A stretch of 64,000 bases of DNA, from the NCBI GenBank assembly GCA_942486035.1, contig CALNXK010000045.1, positions 2,851,001-2,915,000 of the forward strand, in the 5' to 3' direction. The DNA comes from Porites lobata. Its lineage: Eukaryota; Cnidaria; Anthozoa; Scleractinia; Poritidae. Shown one piece after another: positions 9,206 to 20,629 of this stretch (position 1 is the first letter of the stretch; each line of letters begins with the position of its first letter). Made by a program: the position numbers and the translations under genes. The notes below the pieces were generated by a model, which made no database searches, was not told where the DNA came from, and worked only from the letters and a program-made list of their open reading frames with translations.

Positions 9206-11751
9206 GTAAAATCATCAGCATCAAAAATATTTCTGGAATGTTTAATATTATGTTGCAGAGAAAAGCCAATCGGGCGTGAGATGACGTCATTTTATTGCTA
9301 CTAGCAGAATGCATTTCTTTTTTCCTTTCATATTTTGTTTGATAATCCTGGAGAGGTTTACATAACAAAAGCCCTAATTTGCATAAGAAAGCAAAACCCT
9401 GAGGTATTATGGTCGTAGTAGTCAAATGAAGTCATTGTGCAAATCGCCTTTTAATTTTGGCCAACAGCTGACCGGCGCGTCCCTAGATAAGATCCCAGAA
9501 ACCATTGCGGGACGCATTTCGGCTCCAGTTCCCCTCTCGTTGGGCGAATATTTAAAGGCGAATATAGATACCATCGGCTCTCAACGTCTGAGTGAACATT
9601 AGACTGTTGCTAGCACCTTAAATTACCGTTACAACACTTTGCACCCTGTTGCAATCTAACTTTGTCACCTATTTGACGCGAATCAAACGTGATGGATCAA
9701 CGGCGTGTAAAATGTAGATTTTTTACTTGATACGCGGTTTTAATGTACTGTGTTCTCAACCCTACGAGCAGTTAGCTTAAACTATTTTATCGTGTACTTG
9801 TAAAGGTAATAATAATAATAATAATAAAACTTTATGTTAAGGGTAACACTTAATATTTCTCGATAATCTACACTTGGCCCTCGGAAAAATAATGAATGAA
9901 AAACACAAAAATCGATAAAAAAAAAACCTATGATTCATAGGCGAGAATTTGAAGATAAACTAACGAAGGATTTGCTAAAGATTGTCCACTTCAGTTCGCT
10001 TAAGTTGTTTTCGAAAGACGTCAAGGTTGTATGAATATGTAAAGTGAAATCAATTGGATAACCGATCGTACTTCCAGTGACATCGGAGAAGCAGAAATTA
10101 TTCTTTCAAATTCTGTCACAGACAACTCAACGTTCTCCGGTGAGGATTAAAGACCGGACTGGCAGAAAAGAGGTAGCCTGCGCGCAAGCACTCCATTTTG
10201 GGAAGTCGCGACAAGTCACGGAAGAGCAACGACTTACGATAGCGCGTTTTCTCGTGGCTCGTTTCCTTCGCCATAATTGAAAAATTTCGTTGCAGGCTAG
10301 GAGAGCGACAAAAATGGAACCTACTTAACAAAGTTTCACCTAAAAAAAATGTTCGAACTGGTAGAGTTTTAAAGGTACCCATATTATATGTATTCCGGAT
10401 AGAGAAAGGCCGAGTTTGCATTAGGCAAATTTACAAGTAATATGATGATCTTTTAACGCGACTTTTTTTGCAACGTATTGTACGTTAGTTACTTTTCAGA
10501 GGCCCCGCCCGCGCGAAGGGGAGGGCATGGGGAGGGGAAGCCCCCTTCTCCTTTTCTCCCCTCGCGAGTCCTCGATAATTCTTCCTTCACCCTAAGAAAA
10601 AGCCAGACTAGCCGTTATCTGGAAGATTTAGCACGGTTTCACGGACAAAATTCGGCAAACACCAAACGAACGCAGCGGAATTCTTCGTCGGACCCTGTCG
10701 GTTGTCTCCTGTGTCCGAGGAAGACTGGGTAAAAACACGCTCAGTCATCACTTTATCATTGCCGACTCTTGCAAATCCTTGCTGAAGGTAAGGAGAGCTT
10801 CTCAGTACATTATATACATATCTTAGAGTGATTTACGTGTTAGCATTAATCGTCACAAGAAAAGAGCCAAGATTTTAAGCCTGTAGTGATGTACGAGTTC
10901 GCCTCGCTTGGTTCTTAAAGCACCCGTTATGCAGGCGAGTACTGATGAACATATGTTTACCGCTAGGTTTACTTGTTGCTCAGAAATCCCATGAGTATAT
11001 CGGATTGTGCTGATTATATTTGCCTTCGTAACAAGCGTTTCCGTTTTCTCGTGTTGAAACGCTTGTTACGCCGGCCATAGCTGATAGACATACTTTAGTT
11101 GTGTGGGGGTCCTAGAGATTTATGAGATTCAAAACAAACAGTGCACTGGAGATTTCTAGTTGTTTTGGTTAGGCAGCGTTGCAAAGACGAGGAGGGTGCT
11201 TAGGATTTTGTAAATACGGAAGAAATTGTCTCTCTTACAATACTTTGCTACATCAACCATGAGGGTCAGGGCCTACACGAAGACTTACATAAAGTACATA
11301 CTGTCAAATTCCGCTTTTGTTAACAAAATAATCCTGACAGGGAAAATTAAGTTGAATGGCAACCTTAAGAACACAAAAGCTTGAATTCAAATTTAACTGT
11401 GAAATTTGGTGACCAGTATGGGAGATAATCTGGGCATATATGTTACTGGGCCCTGAACACTGGTGTGTTTTCATTCAAGATTGGTGTATGAATAGTTTTG
11501 CAAATAATACGAAACTGTGAGTTGACCAAAAAGAAATGGACTGCTTTCTTGACAAGACAAACTTTCAAAATGTCAGCTTACAGTACAATGGTAAATAATT
11601 TCATTGTACCTAATTACTACTTGCATGTAAAAAATCAGGAACATTTCAGAAATGCTTGTATTGTTGCGTATTGTTGCAAATACATTTAAGAGTTTGCCCA
11701 TATCTTGGGACAGTGCCCCTTTCTTCACCTCACTGGATTTTATTGTTTTAG
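9206..11751 (+). other. Probable intron and flank block before ZNF2
   Basis: Paralogous to 1839-4080 but without the 2756-2849 and 4086-4732 insertions, so it serves as the empty-site reference. It holds a TGACGTCA (CRE-like) octamer near 9283, a (TAA)n tract at 9808-9828 and a short AACAAGCGTTTC hairpin near 11030-11072. It ends in TATTGTTTTAG, a plausible 3' splice site. No coding sequence is supported. Confidence 0.5.
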
Positions 11752-11787
11752 AAAGTTGAGCCTTTAACAAATAACTTAATTTATTTT

Positions 11788-12951
11788 ATGATGAAAAGGA
11801 TGTCAAGAAACCTAGACCAACACCACATGGGAAAGAAGTCTTACAAATGTAAGCAATGTGCCAAGAATTTTAGTCAATCAGGAAACCTAAAGGCACATCA
11901 AAGAGTACACACGAGAGAGAATCCTTTTGAATGCAAACATTGTGGCAAGTGTTTCAGCCAAGCAGTTACATTGAGAGTTCATGAAAGACGTCATACTGGA
12001 GAGAAGCCTTATGAATGTAAACAGTGTGGCAAGTGTTTTCAACATAGAGGAAGTTTGAGGGAGCATGAAAGAGGTCATACTGGAGAGAAGCCATATGAAT
12101 GTAAACAGTGTGGCAAGTGTTTTCAATATAGAGGAAGTTTGAGGGAGCATGAAATAGGTCATACTGGAGAGAAGCCATATGAATGTAAACAGTGTGGCAA
12201 GTATTTTAGCCATGCAGCAAATATGAAGAGGCATGAAAGAGTTCATACTGGAGAGAGGCCTTTTGAATGTAAACATTGTGGCAAGTGTTTCAGCCAAGCA
12301 GTTACATTGAGGGTACATGAAAGAGTTCATACTGGAGAGAAGCCATATGAATGTAAACAGTGTGGCAAGTGTTTTAGACAAGCAGCAAATATGAGGGTGC
12401 ATGAAAGAGTTCATACTGGAGAGAAGCCACATAAATGTAAACAGTGTGGCAAGTATTTTAGACATGCAACAAGTGTGAAGGAGCATGAAAGAAGTCATGC
12501 TGGAGAGAAGCCATATGAGTGTAAACAGTGTGGTAAGTGTTTTCAACAAACAGGAAATTTGAGGATGCATGAAAGAGTTCATACTGGAGAGAAGCCATAT
12601 GAATGTAAACATTGTGGCAAGTGTTTAAGCAGAGCCGGTAACCTTAGGAGACACGAAAAAGTCCACACTAAAGGAAGGAGGGGTACACGTCATGGTAACA
12701 GACGTGCGTCTAAACGTTTGCTTCGTCAACGCAATAGCGGAGGATTTAAGAGAACTGATATCAGTTCACGAATTACAAACAGCCAACTGACTCAAAGAGA
12801 CTCTAGAAACGGAAGTCTTGTAGTAAACTTCCAATCAGCTACCGCTGAGACACACAGCTGTTGGATTTGTCAAGAGGAGATGAGTAGTGAAGTTCTTCTT
12901 CTTCAACACTATCAATATCACATGAGACATGTAGATGACGATGAGTTGTAA
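11788..12951 (+). CDS. ZNF2: 10-finger C2H2 zinc-finger protein
   Basis: A 387-residue paralogue, probably a nuclear DNA-binding protein. It starts at the shared MMKR. The N-terminus is shorter than in ZNF1, reaching the first finger at residue 19. Ten complete fingers occupy 19-293 with TGEKP/TGERP linkers (one SHAGEKP). Finger types differ from ZNF1, with helices such as QHRGS, QAVT, HAAN and HATS. The 94-residue tail has SKRLLRQR and the terminal finger (C358, C361, H374, H378). A 3' splice site TATTGTTTTAG|AAAG lies 36 bp before the ATG. The reading frame is open from there to the ATG (12 codons) and an in-frame TAG sits at the acceptor itself, so this is probably the last, finger-coding exon. 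The AATAAA present downstream of the other copies is mutated here. Confidence 0.9.
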   Translation: MMKRMSRNLDQHHMGKKSYKCKQCAKNFSQSGNLKAHQRVHTRENPFECKHCGKCFSQAVTLRVHERRHTGEKPYECKQCGKCFQHRGSLREHERGHTGEKPYECKQCGKCFQYRGSLREHEIGHTGEKPYECKQCGKYFSHAANMKRHERVHTGERPFECKHCGKCFSQAVTLRVHERVHTGEKPYECKQCGKCFRQAANMRVHERVHTGEKPHKCKQCGKYFRHATSVKEHERSHAGEKPYECKQCGKCFQQTGNLRMHERVHTGEKPYECKHCGKCLSRAGNLRRHEKVHTKGRRGTRHGNRRASKRLLRQRNSGGFKRTDISSRITNSQLTQRDSRNGSLVVNFQSATAETHSCWICQEEMSSEVLLLQHYQYHMRHVDDDEL

Positions 12952-13831
12952 AATCAGATGGTTTTCGTTCTTGTTTTCATAAGTTTCGTTTCTAATCTGT
13001 TAGGTTTTGCCACTGAGTAAAAGCATGGCAACGTTTGGTTTAGGTTACTTGTCATGAGTGGCTTGTATTTTGTTTTATCTCCATGAAAAGTTCGAATTGT
13101 GATTTTCTTACGTGATTTGAAGTAGTTAGCAGACTCTCCTTTTTTGTGGACTTGAAGAGAAATTCTTTTTCAAGCCCGTTATGTTCTTTTCGCGATGGAT
13201 AATTCAACCAACTTTTTGAAAGAGAAAATTTGTGAACTATTTTGAAATTTAACATATGGACAGACAATCCTATGAGATGAGCTTGTTGAATATCTTTAGA
13301 GAATATAACAATACAGCAAGAAAACGGAGGAAGTTTTTTTTTAAAAAGTTTTTTATGAATGGCCGACTCTAGCTTGAGTGACGTGGAGGAAAACCTTATG
13401 TTTGCCTTGTTTTCTTGACAACCCTTCTGCTTAAATTTTCACATTGTTCCGGATTTGAAGGCCAAAAAGAAAGAAACCGGCTTTGTCTCGGGGCGAGAGA
13501 AAGGTATTTTGAGAACAATAGGAACTGAGCATTCGTGATTGCAGTTTATTGTGTGTTTTGTTGTAGTCTCGTGTTGAGTACTTTCGCAACCCTAGTGGTT
13601 CAGAAAATATACGTATCGAGAGCGTGCTGACTTTGTTGCTATTCGTAGTCAGGAAACACTTCGCAAATGGACTGACATTTAACATTTGGTCAAACACGCC
13701 TACGAGGACTTAAAAAATAAATTGACCCGAGAGAATGCGAGCTTCCAAAATTGTCCTTTTCACGTTTGTCGACTCTCAAGTGACGTAGAATGCTATCTCT
13801 TGTTCAGAGTTCTTCAATGACAAATCATCCA
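12952..13831 (+). other. Downstream flank of ZNF2
   Basis: Aligned with the region after ZNF1 and ZNF3. The paralogous AATAAA is changed to AATACAGCA near 13311. No gene is recognised. Confidence 0.5.
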
Positions 13832-14067
13832 GGGCCCAGTTAATGCAAGGTCATTAGCGCTAACCCGCGTTTAAATTTTAATCTGGGTTTCTTACTCTTC
13901 TGTTCAAAAGGATTTTCTCGGATAATTTTCTCTATTCTTTATAGCGCATCAAATCATTGCATTGCAGGCAAAAAGAAAACTGAATTTGGTTTTAAGGCTT
14001 TCATATCTGTATTTGAATTTCGCACTAACCTTGGGTTATCTTGACCCTGCTTTGAACAACCCGGCCC
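13832..14067. mobile_element. MITE, GGGCCCAGTT family (block copy)
   Basis: Same element and position as 8390-8629, with diverged termini GGGCCCAGTTAATG and TTTGAACAACCCGGCCC. Confidence 0.65.
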
Positions 14068-14313
14068 AGGGTTAGTTTTCACGTTTTTGACTCCACAAAA
14101 ACACACGCGTTTCAGTGACCCGGAAGTCAAAGTGAATAGCCACAAAAACACATTACATTAGAAGACGCCCTCTTAATATTTTTCGTTTTTCTTTCTAAGC
14201 ATCGTCTTCGCATCCTTCTATCAAAAAGGTAATTAACCACCCCATTTCTTATCTAAAAAAATGGGAAATGACGTCTGAGTAACGAGCTCAGACATTCCAT
14301 ACTGATGACGTGT

Positions 14314-14646
14314 CACTACCCAGATCAGTGTAGTGCTTCTGATTGGTTGAGGCCAATTTTTAGCCAACGAGACGAACTACCCAGATCTAGGCAGAATTTG
14401 TTTGATGGGATTATTCTTCGAACTCGTTACTTGATACTTGATACATTCTTGTCGAGGTTGGGTGATCTGGCGGAGCTTGAGGAACGGCGTTTTTAAGCGA
14501 CAGACGGCAACCGGCGGAAAAAGAGTTTCTGCATTCTTAGGCGCTTGTTTAGTCCAAATTTTTCGGTCACTTAAATCGTCTCTATAAGAGAAAAGAAACG
14601 AAGCAGTACAAATTTGGCAGCGTCAAACCATATTACAGTCAAACAG
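14314..14646 (+). promoter_or_regulatory. Candidate promoter and first exon upstream of ZNF3
   Basis: The dyad CACTACCCAGATCA..GTAGTG (14314-14335), an ATTGG box and CCAA-type motif, and CCCAGATCTAGG precede an exon-like stretch that ends GTCAAACAG|GTAAAACC (14646|14647). The ATG of the 28-kb copy is replaced by ACAG. The next finger exon is ZNF3, so a transcript from here would have to cross segment A in an intron of about 10.5 kb. Confidence 0.4.
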
Positions 14647-14754
14647 GTAAAACCATAAACATCAGAAATATTTCTGGACTGTTAAATATTGCGTTGCAAG
14701 AAAAAAAGCAAATCGGGCGTGAGAAGCTAAACCGCAAAAAGGAACGTTCAGCGG

Positions 14755-14835
14755 ATCCAGGGGAGAGGCCCGGGCCCCCATTATTTTTAGATCAAACTGA
14801 GGAGACCGCCCCCCCGCCCCCCTTGTCTTAAGGTC
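14755..14835. mobile_element. Truncated GCGGATCCAGG MITE
   Basis: Left end GCGGATCCAGGGGAG and body match the 232-392 family, but the right terminus is missing. Segment B has the fuller copy at 53668-54444. Confidence 0.6.
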
Positions 14836-14960
14836 GCCCGTGATAGCTCAAAAATTTCTTCCCTAGTGCCACAGGAACAGCAGATTAGGATGCGTACTGA
14901 CGAACGCGATTAAAGGGTTTTAAAAAGTGGCTGAGTATCGGCCGATGCCTGATCTAAGTC

Positions 14961-15650
14961 CCCGGGGGTTACTTAACACATTCTGATCGGGGGAGGCCCC
15001 GCCCCGAGGTACAACGCCTTACCCTTTTGTATACCATTTGCCTGGAAAAGGTACCCCTCTCGTATTATGCCTTCTATTGACAAATGGTTTCCCTTTCATA
15101 TAAATATAACTACAATCCTGTTCAAAACGTTTGGGACACTTTGTGTTTCAGGTGAGGAAAATGTAATTCAAGTTGACCCCCCTCCCCCCTGAACAGTGTT
15201 GGATGTTACAAGTCAAACACTTTTTACATATTTTGCATACGCTAAGAACCTCAACTTTGTTCGGGGTGGGGGGGAAGAGATCTTATTAAGGCCGTGTTTA
15301 TGAGTGTGTATCGCAGGTTAGCTATAAAGACCGTAAATTCCATAGAAAAACACGTGAAAAAGGGGAGGTGTCCCAAAACCTTTTGGCCAGGATTGTACTG
15401 ATTGTAGCTCAGAACTTTGCATCCCTTTTACATGCGCCTTCTTTAAAATATGACTAAATCACAAAACCAGAACGTTTTCACTGCCATAAAATACATCTGT
15501 TAGCCATTTTGGGCCTTAGCTTTTTATCGACTGAAACGACAGATTGCCCTACCAATCCCAACCTTTTCATATACCTGAAGCCTGAAAAAGGCACCACTTT
15601 CGGATGGAGCCTCCCCATATAGGCCATTACAGGGAGTACCTTCCCCGGGG
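14961..15650. mobile_element. 690-bp non-autonomous element, hAT-like 8-bp duplication
   Basis: The ends CCCGGGGG and CCCCGGGG are flanked by TCTAAGTC (14953-14960) and TCTGAGTC (15651-15658), an 8-bp duplication with one difference. Segment B reads TCTGAGTC at the matching place, before its own truncated copy. The 8-bp duplication suggests a hAT-type mobiliser. No transposase is encoded. Confidence 0.7.
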
Positions 15651-15770
15651 TCTGAGTCAACCTAAAAATGGGCGGTTTTTAGTAGTTCCGGGAAATAGTT
15701 CATGTGGTACAACGAAATCGCAAAATAAGAATCCCGTTAAAGATAGATTGAAGAAGACAGATACAGTAGA

Positions 15771-15922
15771 CAGTGGCGGATTCAGACCTTCAGAATAGGG
15801 GGGACCCGGTCATCCAGACCCTGAGATAAGGGGGGGGGCGGTCTCAAAACATTTTTTTTCGTTTTCTAAAAATTAGGGTGGGGGAGTGGGGCCCCCGGGC
15901 TCCTCCCCTAGGTCCGCAATTG
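15771..15922. mobile_element. MITE, CAGTGGCGGATTCAG family
   Basis: The left end CAGTGGCGGATTCAGACC matches the 232-392 element. The right end is diverged (TAGGTCCGCAATTG). It has the same poly-G and TTTTTTTTCG interior. Confidence 0.65.
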
Positions 15923-17116
15923 CTAGAACCCCACTAACTCGAACTAAGTCCCATTTCCCTTGAATTTCACCCCACTTTTCAGTCATTTTTACTCGGTTAA
16001 CTCAAACTCGGACAACTCGAATTCCCCGCTAACTTGAGCTACATTTTCTTTCCCTTGATCAGAAAGTCGCTGAAAATTACTCCGATAACTCGAATTCTTG
16101 TTGTTGTAACTCTACTCGGATGCCATTCCATCAGCTCTTCTTGTTGTATAATCAGTAAAAAACACTAAAGCTAATAATATAACACTGGTTAACACTTACA
16201 GTAATTTGATTTTAATTGGTGTTACGAACAGATCACTTTTTATCTTAAAAAATGCCTAATCATGTACTGTTTCTGATAAAATGTTAAACTTGCCCTGCAG
16301 TAGCACTATACACTGCCGAAGGTGCTGAAAAATCAGTAACTATCAGTTTTTAACTCGTACTGAAATTAAAATGGAATTTTGGATTCGACCCCGATAATTC
16401 AGAGTTCGAGTTAACGGGGTTCTACCCTACTCGCAGGAATTTTTAATAAAAACCGCATGAAAACTCGTGGGTGAACCGGAAGTCGCTTAAATGGCATTGG
16501 ATCGGGAAAATGATCACACAAGAAGAGAAGAACAAACACGAAGAAATTACGATGGAGTGTTTTAGTTGAGAATTATTCCTGATGAATCTGTTCGACCGGA
16601 ATTCCCAAAGAAATCCTCTATCGACCTTTACTACGATTACGCCATACAGTACACATGTAGCTCTCACCACCCCTACCCTTCCCCCCTCGGGATGGATGGG
16701 TGGGGTGCGCGAAACTATAACATGCAGCTTAAATTCCCGGAAACAAAGAGCACTTAGTATTGTGTAGACTACGAATAGTCCCCATCTTTCCTCAGGGATA
16801 GTAGAGCATGCGAAACGCGCGCGCGCGTGAAAATCACCCCACGCGAGAAAAGGCGACACCTAAGTATTGTGGGACATCCTTCAACGAGGGATCAGCTTGA
16901 CATGATCTCACATGAGAACCAGTTAAGAAATCTCTTACATTCTAGCCAGGTCAAGCGTATCCCCATAGACTGTAATGATGGATCAGTTACTTGAAAAATG
17001 AATCCATTAGTCGCTGTAGTAGTGGGCTGTTCCGGGTGCGCGGTGTTCAGAGTTGACGCAAAAAGAGGGGAGACTGGGGCGAGAGCGAGGGAAGTTCCTT
17101 CCCTTTTCCCTCTCCA
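15923..17116. other. No gene recognised (segment A interior)
   Basis: It holds several TAACTCGAA/AACTCGAATT-like motifs at 15940-16420 and a CG-alternating run at 16817-16829. From about 16790 it aligns with 55550-55855 of segment B. The part before that is absent from B. No open frame is convincing. Confidence 0.5.
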
Positions 17117-18130
17117 CAGGACAACTCGGATTAATATTAATCCGTGGATTATAATAATAATAGATTATAATGTGGTTATTATAATCCGGTAATAGATTAT
17201 TATAATCCAGTAATAGATTATTATAATCCAGCAATAGATTATTATAATCCAGTAATAGATTAAGGCACGGCAAAAATTGGAAGGATTAGATTATTATTAA
17301 TAATAATCATCCGGATTAATATTAATCTCTATTATAATCCAGATCAGAGCTATGACAGACAAACTGCAGACATTACACGCTGAACAGGGGACTGACGGGA
17401 CATGACACTGATCACATCAGTCACACGATCACTTGCATATGTTAGAGCTGGTAGCGATGTTGAGCCTAGAAGTAAATGAAAACGAACAAGCGCCTCTGGG
17501 CCAGCGAATCCGTGCGGTGGGCACGTGTTTTTACAAGAAAGGGGACCTTAAGAAAGGGAATAACTACCAGCTGCGTAGGAATCGCGACAATCCCAAAGAC
17601 ACTAACTGTTTCGAGGTTCGGAGCCGGCATATCACGATGGCGACTATGAACATGAATTTCTCCCGTCTCCCGTATTACCAGCAGAGCTGAGACAACTGCC
17701 GACTTCTGCTACTTAAATATAATAACGTATAATAAGGAGTGCGGTTATTGACTGAATGTAATTAAGAGTTTTGTTCACAAACTACTAGCACAAGTAGCAA
17801 ATTCGTAGTGGTTAGAATAGAATATTTTCTTTATTGAGAGACTTGTACAAATTTGAGCTATGTGGGATTATATTTATCAGATTAATATTAATCCTAATCG
17901 TTTAAGGTGCGGCTCAAAGCTCAGTTATGGATTATAATAATCTATTACTGGATCCAATATTAGGATTAATATTAATCTGATTAATATTAATCCTACATAA
18001 GATTAATAGTAATCCTAATTGATCAAGGCACGGCTCAAACCTCAGTAATGGATTATAATAATCTATTACTGGATTATAATAATCATTAAGATTAATATTA
18101 ATCCGATTAATATTAATCCGAGTTGTCCTG
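17117..18130. mobile_element. 1014-bp TIR element carrying a HIRAN-like fragment
   Basis: Termini CAGGACAACTCGGATTAATA and its complement CGAGTTGTCCTG are flanked by TCTCCA on both sides (17111-17116, 18131-18136). Segment B lacks the element at the matching site near 55850. The flanks of the element are dense in TAATATTA and ATTATAATAATC palindromes. The centre (about 17340-17700) is different: higher GC with an 85-codon open frame. Confidence 0.8.
17433..17690 (+). pseudogene. HIRAN-like domain fragment captured inside a transposon
   Basis: An 85-residue open frame with the pattern AVGTCFYKKGDLKKG, then a LRRNRDNPKDTNCFEV segment. This resembles the HIRAN domain core (VG..YY.G....G....L.R...NP.D.NA..V), a DNA-end or substrate-binding module known from HLTF and FAN1 and common in cnidarian uncharacterised proteins. 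The usual small-residue/Ala after Asn is Cys here, and no helicase or nuclease domain follows. Its position between AT-rich transposon arms suggests capture of host coding DNA. The similarity is judged by eye, and function as a protein is doubtful. Confidence 0.35.
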
Positions 18131-18147
18131 TCTCCAGCAATCTCTGG

Positions 18148-18312
18148 GTAAGTACTTCATATATGATTATTATTATAGTGTACCGACATATATTTATAGT
18201 TAACTGTTCCTTTCTTACCTATGGTATTGCTTGAGTGTCTTGGCCTACTTGGGTTGCTTGAGTCACTTGGCTTACTTAGTACACTATAATAATCATATAT
18301 GAAGTACCTACT
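18148..18312. mobile_element. 165-bp foldback MITE with 9-bp duplication
   Basis: The arms GTAAGTACTTCATATATGAT and its inverted copy ending ATGAAGTACCTACT are flanked by AATCTCTGG (18139-18147) and AATCCCTGG (18313-18321). Segment B has one AATCTCTGG and no insert near 55860. The 9-bp size suggests a Mutator-like mobiliser. Confidence 0.8.
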
Positions 18313-20292
18313 AATCCCTGGCATTGCACCGCTGACCGAAAAGCTAGAAGACTCTGGACTCAAGATTGCCTCTCTAGTCTTCGCAAGTTTTTTTTTTTTT
18401 CTCCTCATCAATTTTTCGTCCGCGCTCTGGGCAATCTCAAAGTCATTGAGACGACTTATGAAGATTTTGATGTTGCCAGTTGCCATCTTGGACATACCCA
18501 TAACTTTGGTTCCAGGGTGAAATTTCTTTAATATTTAGGTATAACCAGGACTAGTAAAAAATGATTTTTTTAGGTTGTTCAAGAGCGCTTCGACAGACAA
18601 CTCGGAGACCTTTTACAATTTCCTCTTTGTTGCACATGATGAAAACAGACCTAGAAATAGGTTTTGGTGATGTTTTTAGAGAGCAATCTAAGTAATTAAG
18701 TCAAGTTATGAAGATTTCCTTATAGGTGGCGGCCATCTTGGATATACGTAAAGGAGTTTATCCTCACAATGAGGAATTTCTTCAATGTTTGGGTATAATC
18801 AGAAACACACTAAGGAATGATGTTTGAGGAACTCTCCGGTCATCTTATTTTCTTAGACAGCCATTCAATATATGCCTTATACGAATGAAATTAAGGTATT
18901 GGAAATTAACGTGACTATGCTGTCGTTCTTTTGCCTTAAAAGGTGTCTTTTGAGCGATTCCGGTGAACTCAAAATCCTTCAAAATCGCTCAAAAACAGCC
19001 TTTGAGGAACATAGGACGACAGTATACCGCAGGTATACAAGGTAAGGTAATACAAAAGTTCTATCTAGGATTTATCGTTTGGGGGAGAAGTCCCGGATGG
19101 CCGAAAGCCACGAGCTTCCTCGGAGGATCCGGGGGCATGCCTCCCCGGAAATGTTTTGAAATGAAGATGCACTGAGATGCAATCTGGTGCATTTTGAGAC
19201 ACAATGGTGTCCTTAGACAGGGAATACTTACTTCACGTGCACTGACTGTTCCAGGTGTAATGATAAAAAAAAATTGGGGGGAGGAAGCTGAGCATTTTGG
19301 GGGAGAGGAAGCTTCTACCCCTCAAATACCCTAGACAGGACCCTGAAAACGTTTACTTAACATTTATTTATATACATATTTAGCGATATATCGCCATAGA
19401 TGAAGAAAGCGGGATTACCATAATATAACAATCGGTTAGACGGTTACACACACAGATTGTATGGGCCTCCCGTTGTTAACCCAACTGTTTTGCCTGAAAA
19501 TTGAAATATTTTTCTTTGTAACCAAGAAATGACTGATGTTTAGTGCTTTTTCTTGGGAGCTCTCAAATATACCGGTTTTCAGACCAAAAAGGCCCAAACC
19601 CCTACCCTTTGGGGCCGCACATACCTGTATGGCTTATATAAGGTAGTATCCCCGGGGGGCAGCCCCCCGGTGGCAGCCATCTTGGATTACCCATGATTTT
19701 GGGTTATGTTATAGTTTTGGTATGATCAGAACAGTGAAAGAAATAGTGTTTTGTGATTTTTTAGAGCGCTTTCAGACTCATTCAGAGACGTTGTGAAGAT
19801 TTAGATGTTGGTGGCGGCCATCTTGAATATAGACATATTAAATTCTGCAAGCAGAATACTGCATCTTGAATAAATACGCAAGGAGAACAACTTGAAAACA
19901 ACACGGTTCATTTATCCTGTATTATGAGACCAACTTTAAAACCTCACAGTTCATTTATCCTGGGTTATTTACTAAGCACTTCCTACACTTTATAAATAAT
20001 TATTTTTTCTATGATTTTAAGAATTAACAAAAGACGGAAACACTGATTACTTGGAAATTGAAATGTGTACACAATGTTACTTAGTAACATCCAAGAGCAA
20101 TAAAATTTTTATGCTTTGCATTTATATACAGCTATGTACTGTGCTTAGAAAGGCGAAACAAGATGACTCTGAGTTGCTTGTAGGCTTGTTGCCTTTTCAA
20201 GTGTTCGAGAAAAAGTGAGAACACTTTCATCAACTAATTTGCATGTTGCCATTTTTGGTAGTTGTTTTTGTTTACTTTTCCGCTACCCTGAT
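18313..20292. other. Segment A interior, no gene recognised
   Basis: Collinear with 55870-57610 of segment B. Repeat-like sentences such as GTGGCGGCCATCTTG recur at about 18725, 19670 and 19810. Near 19630-19670 the GGCTTATATAAGG and CCCCGGGGGG motifs resemble an end of the hAT-like family at 14961-15650. No coding frame is supported. Confidence 0.45.
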
Positions 20293-20366
20293 CGATCTTT
20301 CTAGATAAGTCGGGAAGAGGAAGGAACGAGTCGCTTCCTCTTTCCCGACTTATCTAGGAAAGATCG
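20293..20366. repeat. Strong hairpin (GATAAGTCGGG foldback)
   Basis: Arms 20293-20323 and 20334-20366 are nearly perfectly complementary with a loop of about 10 bp. Segment B has the longer form at 57619-57712, so this copy has lost part of its left arm. It is probably a foldback MITE core. Confidence 0.75.
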
Positions 20367-20396
20367 AAGCGACTCTGCTAGCAGGGTACTTTTCCC

Positions 20397-20478
20397 CAGG
20401 CTCAATCAATCAATCAATAAACTTTATTTACCCTCGAATTTACAGTGTAGCACTCAAGTGCTAATATCTTGGAGCCTG
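20397..20478. mobile_element. 82-bp insert with (TCAA)n tract, absent from segment B
   Basis: CAGGCTC and GAGCCTG bound a stretch containing TCAATCAATCAATCAATAAA and CTTTATTTACCC. Read on the minus strand it resembles the 3' end of a non-LTR retroelement (AATAAAGTTTATTGATTG). Segment B reads through the site without it. Confidence 0.55.
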
Positions 20479-20587
20479 CGAGCAGTCTCTCTCCTTTTTC
20501 AGATTTAGTGAGGGGCCATTTATTTTTTTTTTTTTTTCATTTATATAATATTGTGATTGCTACATAAGTTCAGTAACATCTGTAAAC

Positions 20588-20629
20588 CTGAAGAAGGCTG
20601 GTGTGGCCAGCCGAAATATTGTTATAAAA
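20588..20629 (+). other. CTGAAGA-hairpin-GAAA motif
   Basis: CTGAAGA is followed by a GGCTGG/CCAGCC stem, then GAAA, then a TATTGTT/AACAATA stem. This layout recalls a hammerhead ribozyme core. However, one base is unpaired at the start of stem II, the cleavage-site U is C, and no stem I is evident. The copy at 57848-57889 is more decayed. It is probably a retroelement relic. Confidence 0.25.

Noticed and set aside
17150..17270. AT-rich origin-like palindromes
   Set aside because: They are part of the inverted ends of the 17117-18130 element, which segment B lacks.
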